From: Acipenser ruthenus
Taxonomy: Eukaryota > Chordata > Actinopteri > Acipenseriformes > Acipenseridae
Direction of reading: 5' to 3'
Length of the DNA stretch: 64,000 bases
Assembly (NCBI RefSeq): GCF_902713425.1
Contig: NC_081209.1
Coordinates: forward strand, 2,489,001 to 2,553,000
The notes under the pieces were generated by a model that saw nothing but the letters and a program-made list of their open reading frames with translations, had not been told where the DNA came from and made no database searches. This document shows, in pieces, positions 12,673-23,617 of this stretch (within the stretch, counting starts at the first letter, position 1; each line of letters starts with the position of its first letter). The translations under genes and the position numbers were made by a program.

Positions 12673-13484
12673 GGCTTTGGTTTGTTTTTTTAGTTACATT
12701 GACGGAATAAGAACTATTTAGATAAAATAACACATTTATTAAAAACAAAACAGTCATCACTCATTGGGAAGTACCATGTGGCAAGCGAGTAAAAAGAGAG
12801 CAGAGAGCTACAGCAGTACACAGTGCGGAAACACAGCAAGGCAGAGGAAAGAGGAGGTTTGAATAAAGATGCTACCAGACTGTGGAACCCCCTCCCCCCC
12901 AATCACACAACACCACAAGACAATTCAGTGCTTCCACAGCTTAGATCATACCCCTGGAAGTGAACCAAACAAATCTGGTAGGCTTATTATCCTCAGACCT
13001 CACCAGACCTCGACAGCAAACAAGCTTACGTCATTAACTGTCGAATTAAACAAATCTGCTTTGTCAGAAACACTTTTGGTAAACTCTCTTTCTGGTTAAA
13101 TCCTTGGGTTTCGACCCACCAAAGGCAAGAGGTTCACCAAATCCATTCTCCCCTTGAAGACCCTGCAGTGCTGTTCACAGGACTGAAATGCTTCCATGTA
13201 AAACTATGAACACACACCAAGCTCAGAGCAGTTCAGATCCTGTCAGGATCTCCTTCAAAGCATTTGCTTTGATTGGACACGGTAAGCATCGTTCGTTTCA
13301 GGCAACAGTTATTAAGGATTCCCTGCTGCCTGTGATCCACAGGAATGCAAACCCGGGAAACAACTGTGGAACAGCGAGACTCGATTTGATTGGTCAGTAG
13401 GAGTTGTGTGACAAGTTGCAAGCAGCGTGTAGCTTATGGAAGGGTGGCATGAACACCACGTATAATGAACGCTTCAACACACAC

Positions 13485-15480
13485 CCATGAAAACATTCCT
13501 TTTTTATTCAGGAGACGTGTTCTCACATAAATGTTAAGAAACAAACAAAAAAAAAAACATGCACCCAAGTCATTTTACTTTTTAAAATTTAAATCCGTCT
13601 ACGTTCCCATTTTATAATGGAGCTGGAATTGAGCCCCACCCTGGTTCTAGGTTTGAGTAGCAGGGTTCTAGACTGTTCTAGCACTCCGTGTAGGTGGTGA
13701 GAGGTTGAAAACAAATGCAGACTGCAGACAGTTAAAGCACACGTGCATGTATTCAAGACATAAAGGCATCTTTTTATGAACAATGGACTCATGTAAAAAT
13801 GGATTGACATTTTTTTTTTGTAACACACTGCTAATAAAAAATTTAAAAAGGTCACCACAGTGCAAAATTAACACCAAAAACAGCATAACCCCTCAAACCC
13901 AAGATCCTGAGAGAAAATAAAATAATAATGTTAATAAAAATTAACAAAAAAGCTAATTGTTTTTTTTGTTTGTTTTGTTTTTTTTTAATTAAACATTTCA
14001 AAGTAATAATGGAGACATTTACAGTAGCCAGCATCCGCAGCGTGATTATCAGCCTGGTTAATAATCTGTGGCTGGCTGACAGGAGAGACAACATGGCAGC
14101 ATTTCTTTGGGAATAAAGCACTTTCTGAAAAAATGTGATTAAAGCACTGATTAAAAGCAAAAAATGACAAATACTCCTATTGTGCCAAAACAAACAAACA
14201 AAAAAATTTGTTTCAAAGCGGCATTTTTTTGTAATCAACAGCTACAGTGTAAACAGGTGATCTGGGCACAGTCAGGGCAGTGAATGGAGTTCACATTCAG
14301 GAACGACAGGCACCCAATAGCTGAGAAACAACAGCCAATGGCACGCTGTGTGGGCGTGTGCTAATCTGGAGACTGTCTCTGCACTGGGGACCTTCCAGGG
14401 GACCCAAACCGACACCAGTCAGAGGCTGCTGGGAACTGCTACAATCTATCTGTATGTGCGCCAGCACAGGATTCGTTCTTTCTTCCCTGAACATTACAGG
14501 TCCTGAATCCCAATCACCCAACCACTAACCCTGTGAAATAAGGGACAGAATTCATCTTAAAAATAAATGAATGCAACTCAAACATTGAAAAGAAGGATGA
14601 ACATCATCACAACTGTTCTTCAAAGCTCCTTCAGGATAATAAATACATCTTGCCCAAGCTGCAGGTAACATTTCTTAATTTTTACCATCCGTTATTTATT
14701 TTATTTTTATTTGAAAAGGTGTCTGCCTCCTCAACCTCTCTAAACCCTGAGCTCTCTCACCGTTCCCAATTCCTCTTTGAAGAGAGGGCTCCTGCAAACT
14801 AAACCACTGGATCAGGCAAAAAAAAAAAAAACAGCAGATCTGTGTCCGCCCCTCGCACACACACACAGCAGATCTGTGTCCGTCCCTCGCACACACACAC
14901 ACAGCAGATCTGTGTCCGCCCCTCGCACACACAGACCCACAGTCAAGCAGGACCGACACAGCTACACAAACAGCATGTCTGGCTACATCGATTATATTAC
15001 AGGAGGTGGACAAACTAAAATACATGCCACCGACACAGCAGGTCTGTTTAAAACCTTTGTACCGGACAGCAGCAGGGCGAGCCGTGCGGTAGAAACCAGT
15101 GTTTTGGAGATTGTAGTGCACAACGCAGTACTGAGATGTATAACCCGCATGTGCAGGCTGCGACTCGATTTAACATGCTTAAAAACACAAGCACCCACCT
15201 AGGAAACATTCCTTCATTAATGACATGACATTTCAATTATTATTATTTATTATTTAAAAAAAAATCAAAAAAAAAAAAAAAAAAAAAAGTGAAGTATTCT
15301 GTATGCGGGAGAATGAGGGAATTCCCAAGTCAAATATTAAGATTTATTTACAGTACCGTTTGCAACCCAATGTGAGAAAAAAAAAACCATCACCAAGTTC
15401 CTTGCATAAAAATAAAATCAAAAATAAAGAAAAGCGCCCAAATGGACAGGGAGTCTGGGGCAACTGCAGTGTGGTCTGCA

Positions 15481-15512
<32 letters not shown>

Positions 15513-17391
15513 AGGCAGGGATGGAAGGTGGGGAGGCACAGCCCCTTGCAATAAAGAGGAGATTGGCACGACTGGAGCAAGGCTTAGCTCTGGGGGAGCA
15601 GCCATGGGATGACGGATTAAGGCTGTCCACAGTCTAGGGGAGGAGGTGGCTGCTCCACAGCAAGGTGCTGTATGCATGCATGTATTCTAGACCCAATACA
15701 GATTGACAGTCTATTCTATATCAAAGTACATACCCGACAGCTTGCAACCGTACCATACGTAACTGGGATAAACATCTCCAGTTCAAAGGTTGCATGCAGG
15801 TTTGGGGGCAGACTAGAGGCAGGGAGGGGCAGTACTTGGGCTAGGCTGGCAATGCAGCCCCTGGAAAGACCCTGGTTGAGGTTAAGGCTTCTAGGCAGAC
15901 GCAGGGTCCGAACAACCCAGGAAACTCACTCAGTTTGGATAACGGGGTGTTTGGCGATAATCAAGGTCTCTTTGTATGTCGTCGTTCTGTATGGCAAGAG
16001 GCGGGCTGGGAGGTAGGGTGGGCTTGGAATCTAGAGTTGTGGCTACTCAGACAGCAGCTGTTTGTGTACACCGCAGTATTACTGCGGTGTTTTAGACACA
16101 GCACACCCTTCCATTTCCATTCCCAAAAAGGCAATTGTTACCTTACTACTACAGGCAGAAAAGAAAATAAGACAAAAATAAATAAATAAAAAATAACTGT
16201 CATCCAGCACCTTTTCCACTTCCCAGGGTAATATACCTTGCAAGAGAGGGAGGAAAGGACGCAACAGAAGTAAAAAAAAACAAAAACTCTGAACGTCCTG
16301 TTAGTCCTTTAGCCTGAGGCTTTATCTTAACAACCCCACCCCCCCAAGGTAGAGGCAGCCAATAGGATGCGTCGGAGCAGACAGCCTGCCCACCTCTGTA
16401 CCAATCCGATTGAAGGGATAGTCCCCTAGTCCCCCAGTTTGCAGAGCAGGCAGGACCTCTTTCTTCAATGTCTCTCAGCTCCTCGATTCCATTCAGCAGG
16501 TGAAGAGCCAACGGAGACGCACAGGGGTCCACAAGCACTGTCCTGAAGACATGGTGCTTTAGACAGCGTCCATCTCCACTGTATTCACAGCACATCATAA
16601 CAGCACCATCAAGTCACTCGCATAGACACAGACCACACGCAGAAACGCACACACGCACACACACACACACACAGAAAGAAAGCATGTCTCCTCCCTCCAA
16701 GCAGACCCTGTCTGGAAACAGAACTGCAGTTCAGGTTCCTAGTCGGTGAAGCAGAGTAAGGACGCAGTCAGCTGAAGCATCACGGTGAAGGGGTCATTTT
16801 TCAATATCATGTTGTGAACTGTGTGTTAAAAAAAGACATGTAAAACTATGAGACAGGCCAGCGTGAAGTCAGTTTGAACACACACTCACACACACAGAGC
16901 AGCTCTACGGGTTTCTTCAGTGGTTGGGGTGGGGGGTTTAAAAGCAAGGTTATGTTCATTGGAGCACAGACACACACACACACACACACACATTATTAAT
17001 TAGAATCCATTTTTAGCATGGGATCCTCTGCTTGTGTTCCATACGTCACCCCGTGCAGGACTGTGCAGCACTGACACACCCAGCACGGGACTGACACACT
17101 GCACCCCACCGGCTTCAACAAGGCAAAGCAACGCTGATGGGAAGGGAGGGAGACACACCCACACGCTGAGACACACGCTGACACACCCACAGAGAGACAC
17201 ACACCCACACACCTGTCCCCAGCTCTTCAAACCTCTGCTTCCATGCTGTAGCTCTACGCCAACAGGTTTTCCTTTTGTTTTGATTTTCTTGTTCTCTCAC
17301 TATATATTTCCTCTCCCTCTCCCTCTCTCTCTGGGGGCCCTGCTGTGCCCCCCCCTCCTCCCTCCTGCCCAGTCCGCCCCCCATTCCCACC
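13485..17391 (-). other. Probable MLEC 3' UTR
   Basis: Non-coding, rich in T/A runs. It contains a 34-36-bp minisatellite with three copies of cagcagatctgtgtccg (14832-14937), an A-run at 15259, a (GGCA)n tract at 15478-15512, and CA repeats at 16650-16672 and 16970-16992. No splice-site pattern or conserved frame is seen. Confidence 0.5.
13503..13508 (-). terminator. MLEC poly(A) signal
   Basis: AATAAA on the minus strand about 3.9 kb past the MLEC stop, the most plausible end of the long 3' UTR. A second candidate lies at 12740-12735 and an internal one near 15345. Choice among them is inference. Confidence 0.5.
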
Positions 17392-18250
17392 TCACAGACG
17401 GCAGAGACAGAACAGCGTGGGGATGAAGACTCCGAACGACACGAGGATGGGGAACATGAGGCTGCTGTTGTCGGCTGCGTAGGGGTTGGGGGTGCGGGGG
17501 CCGGACTGGACACGGTGCTTGGCGGCCGGCGTCTTCTTCCCCTCCCCTCCTTCCTCATACTCCTCCTCCTCCTCCTCTTCCTCCTTCTTCTCCAGGCCTG
17601 GGTGAGGCTGCAGCTTGGGCACGTCTGCAAGAAGACAGACAGACAGACAGACAGACGCTCAGACATCACACCCAGGGAGAGGCACGGGATCACAGAGAAC
17701 GACCCGCAGGCTGAACACCGACACACTGCCTCAGGTTTGTATTGTGCCTTCACACTATTGTTGGCACACATTGGTGCTGATGCATAGTGTTGTGTGTGCC
17801 AGGACAGGTAGGCAGCAGTTTCAGTGCCCGTGGTAAGGATGACCAAGGTCTAGAACATGAACATCGTGGGACAGACTGTGTTGGGATCACTCAATTATCT
17901 TCTCCCTCATCGTTTGCTGGCCTGAGACGGTCAAGATGCTGGTGCTGCATTTCATTCACGTAAGGAGGGTGCTCGCTGGTCTTACGATTTTAAAAGCCGA
18001 GTTTAATTCTAAACATCTGGTTTTCGAAGATCCTGCTCAATAAGGACTGATCTCAGCTGAGGAACAGTGCTGATCAGTGTCTTTGAAACCAGAGAGGAAT
18101 TCCAGAATGAAAAAGAAAAAGGAGAATCCTATAGCAATTGAGTCCCAGTTTCCCCAGCAGCCCTCCTCTCTAATTCCCAGTTACTCACCTTCCAGGGTTC
18201 CCTTCATGACGTAGAGCCCGCACACCTTGGGGTTGTCGTAGTAACCCTGC

Positions 18251-18281
<31 letters not shown>

Positions 18282-21200
18282 GGTTGCTCAGTGGCAGTGA
18301 ATAATTTTGTGTATGCAATAAAACACTAACACCTTGCATTTGTTTAAAGGAGGGAAAAAAGCAGGGCTTTAAAATGAATGTATTGCCTCTCACTAGCATA
18401 ACCAGAGTGAAAGCATATCAAAGTGTAATAAAGCACAGTGAAAACATGGCAAAGCAGAGGTCAGCACTGCAAAGCACACAGAGGTATGGCCAATGGCCCA
18501 TGCGCGAGGGACTGACCTTTACGAACTCCACGGTGAGCTTGCCGTTGAAGGTGGACACCTCTCCGTTGACGCTCAGCTTGCCCTTGACGATGCTGAAGGG
18601 GACGATCTCGTCGTGGGCAGTGCTGTGCCCCACCTTATCAAAGATATCCAGGTCCTTCACCACAAAGTGACTGTTCAGCTTCACATCAAACACCTGCGCA
18701 GCGAGGGAGAGAGGGAGGGAGGGAGGAAGAGAGGGAGCGAGGGAGGGAGCAAGAGAGGGAGAGAGGGAGGGAGCAAGAGAGGGAGAGGGAGAGGGAGAGA
18801 GGGTTGGGAAACACAGTCTGAATCAACAGGAGCCATAATGGTTTAAACCATAACTATCAAACACTCAATAACAGAAAGTTAAAAAACCTTCATGAAGTCT
18901 TTTTCAATGTCTTCATTTCTTAATCTGAAGTTCCATCTTAATGCAAGCCACTGGAATTCAACACTGCAGGGATGGAAGTAAGACTCACATTGCACAGCAG
19001 TGTGATCCACTCCTGGTTTTGCTAAGAGTTTGTATAGATAACAAGCTCAGGGTTTGTTCTCTCACAGACCTCAGCACTGCTATGCAACAGGAATTGTATT
19101 TACATGCCTGTAGTTTGAACATGCTTATTATTATTTGTTGTTGGGGAGGAGGGAAAAAATAAAAGATAAAAAATCTGACAAGATTTTAAACAAGAGCCTG
19201 TGTGTCTGCAGTGCTGAAGTGTGTGAGAGAAGAACAAACCCTACAAGATGAAACTGAGGAGTGTCTGCAGAGACAAGCAGAGAGCGTGAATTATTTAAAG
19301 CCGCTTTCATTGCATCCTGCAGCCTCTGGGTCTTCAGTGCTGTGGCAATGCATCTGCAGCCTCACTGACGTTACCCAAAGCTACACAACAACGAGCAAAC
19401 ATCTCTCACCTGGGCCGGTCACCATCAACAATACAATAAAAAAGAATGGCTGATTAAGTTAAATCTTCAGTAAAACGTTGCTAAGCACGAAGATAATGTT
19501 TTGAAAAAACTGGACTAGGATAAACACTGTCTGCACGCAAGGTTGCTTTGAGAAGAACACAAGAAAACTCGACTATGCAGAGCTAGCATGCTGGGTTACA
19601 GCAGGCCTGTTTAATATGCATTCAGCATTGCACTGCTACAGAAACACCTGGGTTTTGAAGTCTGGATCCACAGGCTCCCTAAATGCAGACCTGGAGGACA
19701 GAGCGTGTGCTTTTAAATAAGACTCCCAATGCATAGCTGTCTGATCCATTCCGGGTGTTGCCGTGAGCTTAAATCAGCCAAGGTGCTGTACATATCAGCA
19801 AGAGGTGTTCAGGAGGGTCTGGTCATGTTCAAATCACGCTCAGCCCTCGCCCCTTGGAAACATCTTGCCTATTTTGTCTTGAGACTGCCTGACCATCTTT
19901 TTGGAGAGCGATGTTTTTTTTTTTTTCCCCAGAAGCAGCGAGATCTAGCCTTCTGGAGCGTAGCAAACCTGGGGATGAAGGAAAGCCGCTGACCAGCGAG
20001 AGCCGTCCGGCTGTGGCTGCTGCTCTCTGAGCCTACCTTCTGCTGGGACTGTGCGAAGTAAACCTCGGCGAACTTCAGCACCACCACGTAATCGCCCTCC
20101 TCGCGGATCGGCACCTCATAGCTGAAGGAGTCCTCGTTGTAGCGTTCCGTCTGGTACAGGATCTGATCCTCGGGGCTGGAGCGCAGGATCGGCAAACGCA
20201 TCCCATAGTCCGAAGCTGCGGGGGGGTGAAGGGGAGAGTGGAGAGAGGAGGGAGGGAGGGAGGGGGAGAGTGGAGAGAGGAGGATGGGAGGGAGGGGGAG
20301 AGTGGAGAGAGGAGGGAGGGAGGGAGGGGGAGAGTGGAGAGAGGAGGATGGGAGGGAGGGGGAGAGTGGAGAGAGGAGGGAGGGAGGGAGGGGGAGAGTG
20401 GAGAGAGGAGGGAGGGAGGGAGGGGGAGAGTGGAGAGAGGAGGGAGGGACGAAAGGGGACAGGAAGGAAAAGGAGAGAAGCAATGAAGAGTCACAATCGC
20501 CTACATTTTTTTTGCCACCCTTGTTTAAACACTATTTACGGCTGCTTCCTGAAATGTCATTTTTAACTCTGAAACAGCCCACGCTGTGTTTGCCACATGC
20601 TGTACAGCCCTGGTATTCAGAACTGCAACCAAAGTGAACACTTGACTGCAAATCAATCACCTCCCATCTCTGTGCCACTTACTGAAACACAGCTCACCCA
20701 ATACTGTCCATCTGACGGGACTCCAGGCAGCATTTGCACAGTGTGGTGCGTTAGATACTGTTCCTTTATCCTGGCTAGCTCACTTTGCATTTGCAGGATG
20801 GGTGCAAGCATACTTCCGCATTACATTGTCTTGTTCAAAATAAACCCGTTCCTTGCTAAACATAACACTGCACCTGCTATTCAAAGCAGATGCAAATGTC
20901 CTGTGCAAACTGCAATCTCATGCATGTCTCAATGGAGCTGCATGCAAGGGGTTACGATCTACACTCCTTCCCAGCTTCTCTACACATTCCTTCATTATTT
21001 TTTTGTGGCTCTGAACAATGGGAGGCTTTACTTAGAACCCACGGAGTGGGAGCTGCATGTAAACCAAAGCATTAAACAAGGCTGCAGTTCGACTGTAAAA
21101 GAGTGAAGGTGTCAAATCCAGCTTATTCAAGGTCCTTTTGTCTTTTAAAACGCACCGTTTTATTAGCTGTGAGATAACGTAATCTACTACTGTAAAGAAA

Positions 21201-23617
21201 TCATGCATGAGAGCTACAATATACTATCTGACCCTGTAAAGGGGACAGCTTGGGATATTCTTGTGTTGGTATTTGGAGTATTGAATCTAAAGCCCCTCGT
21301 CCCTGCAGCCAGCCCCTTGCTCTCTGCAGCAGTGAGCTGGGTGTCCTTCCTCAGCTAATCCAGGCAAGGCAATGCTTTCTCTGCAGCAGCTGCAGTGAAT
21401 TGTCACCAATCCCAGGATTTCTCTCCCTCTTCCCGTCACACCAGTTAGCTGGGTGGCACTGCAGGAGTGATTCAGTCTGCCTGTGCCAAAAGCAAACAGA
21501 GGGCAGGACAGAGGGGGTTTCGAACTTACTTCCTTTTTTATTATTTCTGATTAATTAACTAAATTAACCACTCCCTCCGAGACTATCTATTAGCAAAGCT
21601 TCTTCCCTCACACCATAAGGGTGCTCCCTCCAGACCAGGGCAGGCTTGAGGCAAGGACACTGAACTGCTCCCTCACGCACTAAGAGAAAGGGTGCGCCCT
21701 CCAGCCCAGGGCAGGCTTGAGGCAAGGGCACTGAACTGCTCCCTCACCCACTAAGAGAAAGGGTGCCCCCTCCAGACCAGGGCAGGCTTGAGGCAAGGAC
21801 ACTGAACTGCTCCCTCGTCCACGAAGAGAAAGGGTGCCCCCTCCAGCCCAGGGCAGGCTTGAGGCAAGGGCACTGAACTGCTCCCTCGTCCACGAAGAGA
21901 AAGGGTGCTCCCTCCAGACCAGGGCAAGCTTGAGGCAAGGGCACTGAACTGCTCCCTCACGCACTAAGAGAAAGGGTGCCCCCTCCAGCCCAGGTTGGAT
22001 GGGAGGCTTGGAGACTGATCTGCTCCCTCACCCACTAAGAGAAAGGGTGCCCCCTCCAGACCAGGGCAGGCTTGAGGCAAGGGAACTGAACTGCTCCCTT
22101 ACGCACTAATAGAAAGGGTGCCCCCTCCAGCCCAGGTTGGATGGGAGGCTTGGAGACTGATCTGCTCCCTCCTCCTTTAAGCTCACTTACGAAGGCAGTA
22201 TCGCATGCATCGTTCATTACTTCCTGGTTTCAAATCTGGGATCACAGCCACCCTGACACACACAAACACACACAGCGTATTCGAAACACTAACAGGAAGT
22301 TAAAGCAAACAGAGGCCACAGAGTGGGAGCTGGCAGAAAGAACTCTGAGCTGAGCGTGTGTGTGTGTGTCTCAGTGTGTGTGTGTGTGTGTATGCATGTG
22401 TCTCAGCGTGTGTGTGTGTGTATGCATGTGTCTCAGCGTGTGTGTGTGTGTCTGTGTGCGTGTGTCTCAGCGTGTGTGTGTGCGTGCGTGTGTCTCAGCG
22501 TGTGTCTGTGTGTGCGTCTCACCGTGTGTCTGTGTGTGTGTCTGTGGGCTCTGGCTTTGTGACGAAGCACAGTAAATGCACTCCCTCAAAGCAAAAGAGG
22601 AACTGTGACAGGGCCTCACTCCTGCTCTCTGCATTGGTGTGAAATGTTATCAGCAACTGTTGAAGGCTCTTTAGATAGAGAACAATAAACTACAATACAA
22701 TTCGCAGCCCTCAAACCAACCTCCATTTCAGAAAGTGGCTAGACTAGAGAAACGGAGGGAGGGTGAGGAAGGGGCTTTTACACCCACACATTCATAGAGA
22801 ATCCGAGCAAATTAAAGTTGCACACTCTTGTCTGTTTTAAAGGTTTTGAATTATTATTATTTATTATGTGTTTATATTTGTCTACAGATTGATCACTAAG
22901 AGAAGGGAATGGTGCTTTCCTGCCAGCCTCTAAATATGCAGGCCAGCTGGGGAGAGGTATTGGCCTGGCTAATGCTCCCCCTCTCTGGACAGAATACCGG
23001 GTGAGATTTAGGCTGGGGGAGGATAAGCCTGGAACGCCGGCTCTCTGCAGCAAACATGAACACGCCGATTAGCTGTCCAATGACCTTTAATTTCACTGTT
23101 TACTATCCGTCCTGCTGAGAGCTTTTCCGTGACCCTTTGAGGCACAGGGGGGCATGTGTGTCAAACACAGCGGATGCTGACTTTCTTATTTTTGCAATTA
23201 GTTCACCGGGTTTAAATTGCACTGACAGCTTGGATCAGTTTCCTCCTCGTGGTACCGCTCAAATTCTTGTATACCTTTTAAGGGGTTAAAACAGTCGAGT
23301 ATCAATAAGGCGCACGGGTGCTTCCCTGGCACAGTACTCATGCGCACAGCATCAGAATTAGTGACACGTACAACAACAGAGGGTCGTGTATTCACACCCT
23401 CCGTCCCTTTTCTCGCACCCCAGGTACACTCACCTTTCCCGAGCTTCCCTTCCAGGGGGTCTTTCTTGTAATGGATCCCGTGGGTGTCCGTGTGCGCCTC
23501 TCCGCCGCAGTTAACCGCCCAGATGACCTGGTCTGCCAGGCTGGACAGCGCGCCACTGGCTCCGCAGAGAGCCAGCAGCCCGGATAACAGCAGCCAGCAC
23601 CCGGCCGTCTGTCTCAT
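17392..23617 (-). CDS. MLEC: Malectin, complete
   Basis: ER membrane lectin that binds diglucosylated high-mannose N-glycans and works with ribophorin I in glycoprotein quality control. Five exons: 23617..23434, 20215..20037, 18693..18517, 18246..18189, 17624..17392 (stop at 17394-17392), phases consistent, 276 aa (human 292). Domains: hydrophobic signal peptide (residues 1 to about 23, [15 protein letters not shown]); luminal malectin fold beginning [12 protein letters not shown], with [11 protein letters not shown] (Tyr65) and [16 protein letters not shown] lying where the family binds glucose; [34 protein letters not shown]; a Glu-rich linker after [11 protein letters not shown]; and a C-terminal membrane anchor (about 253-273) ending CLCRL. 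The Met at 23617 is chosen over an upstream in-frame Met at 23686 because it directly precedes the signal peptide. The acidic linker is slightly shorter than in mammals. Confidence 0.97.
18967..19110. mobile_element. Foldback MITE, diverged copy 1
   Basis: Starts cagggatggaagtaagactc and ends with the inverted form ctatgcaacaggaattgta ... catgcctg. It shares its termini with the better preserved copy at 44010. Located in MLEC intron 2. Confidence 0.6.
19705..19790. mobile_element. Foldback MITE, half copy
   Basis: Contains aataagactcccaatgcata and tgatccattccgggtgttgc followed by gagctt, the left arm of the family. The right arm is missing. Located in MLEC intron 2. Confidence 0.5.
20222..20450. 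repeat. Purine-rich minisatellite, about 33-34 bp period
   Basis: About seven units of ggggagagtggagagaggag with variable ggga runs. It starts within ten bases of the MLEC exon 2 acceptor, so on the minus strand its CT-rich complement serves as that intron's polypyrimidine-like tract. Frames across it are artefacts. A similar GA-rich tract sits against the exon 3 acceptor at 18703-18801. Confidence 0.85.
21600..22175. repeat. 71-bp minisatellite, about 8 copies
   Basis: ctgaactgctccctc recurs at 71-bp steps (21661, 21732, 21803, 21874, 21945, then 22016, 22087, 22158). The last units alternate between two variants: aggcaagggcactgaactg and aggcttggagactgatctg. That is a higher-order structure. 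It lies in MLEC intron 1. A single diverged relative (cctcaagcctgccccagact) sits near 25300-25350. Confidence 0.9.
22355..22552. repeat. GT-rich compound minisatellite
   Basis: (GT)n blocks interrupted by gcatgtgtctcagc words, period roughly 30 bp, in MLEC intron 1. Cys/Val-rich translations are artefacts. Confidence 0.85.

Larger units (their letters stand above)
11267..13480. other. UNC119B-MLEC intergenic region
   Basis: Begins with the GC-rich UNC119B promoter (to about 11420). It also holds a CCCCAA array at about 12333, a tRNA-like unit at about 12576 and a possible distal poly(A) signal (AATAAA on minus) at 12740-12735. No coding gene is seen. Confidence 0.6.

Noticed and set aside
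17115-17846. 243-codon minus-strand frame
   Set aside because: Wrong frame over MLEC exon 5 and repeats; the real frame gives the malectin C-terminus.
19869-20494. 204-codon minus-strand frame with a Pro/Ser/Leu head
   Set aside because: It is MLEC exon 2 read through into the purine-rich minisatellite; only the exon part is real.
21600-22175. CRISPR-like direct repeats
   Set aside because: Regular repeats but no unique spacers, and a vertebrate context; it is a minisatellite. The same holds for the other arrays.
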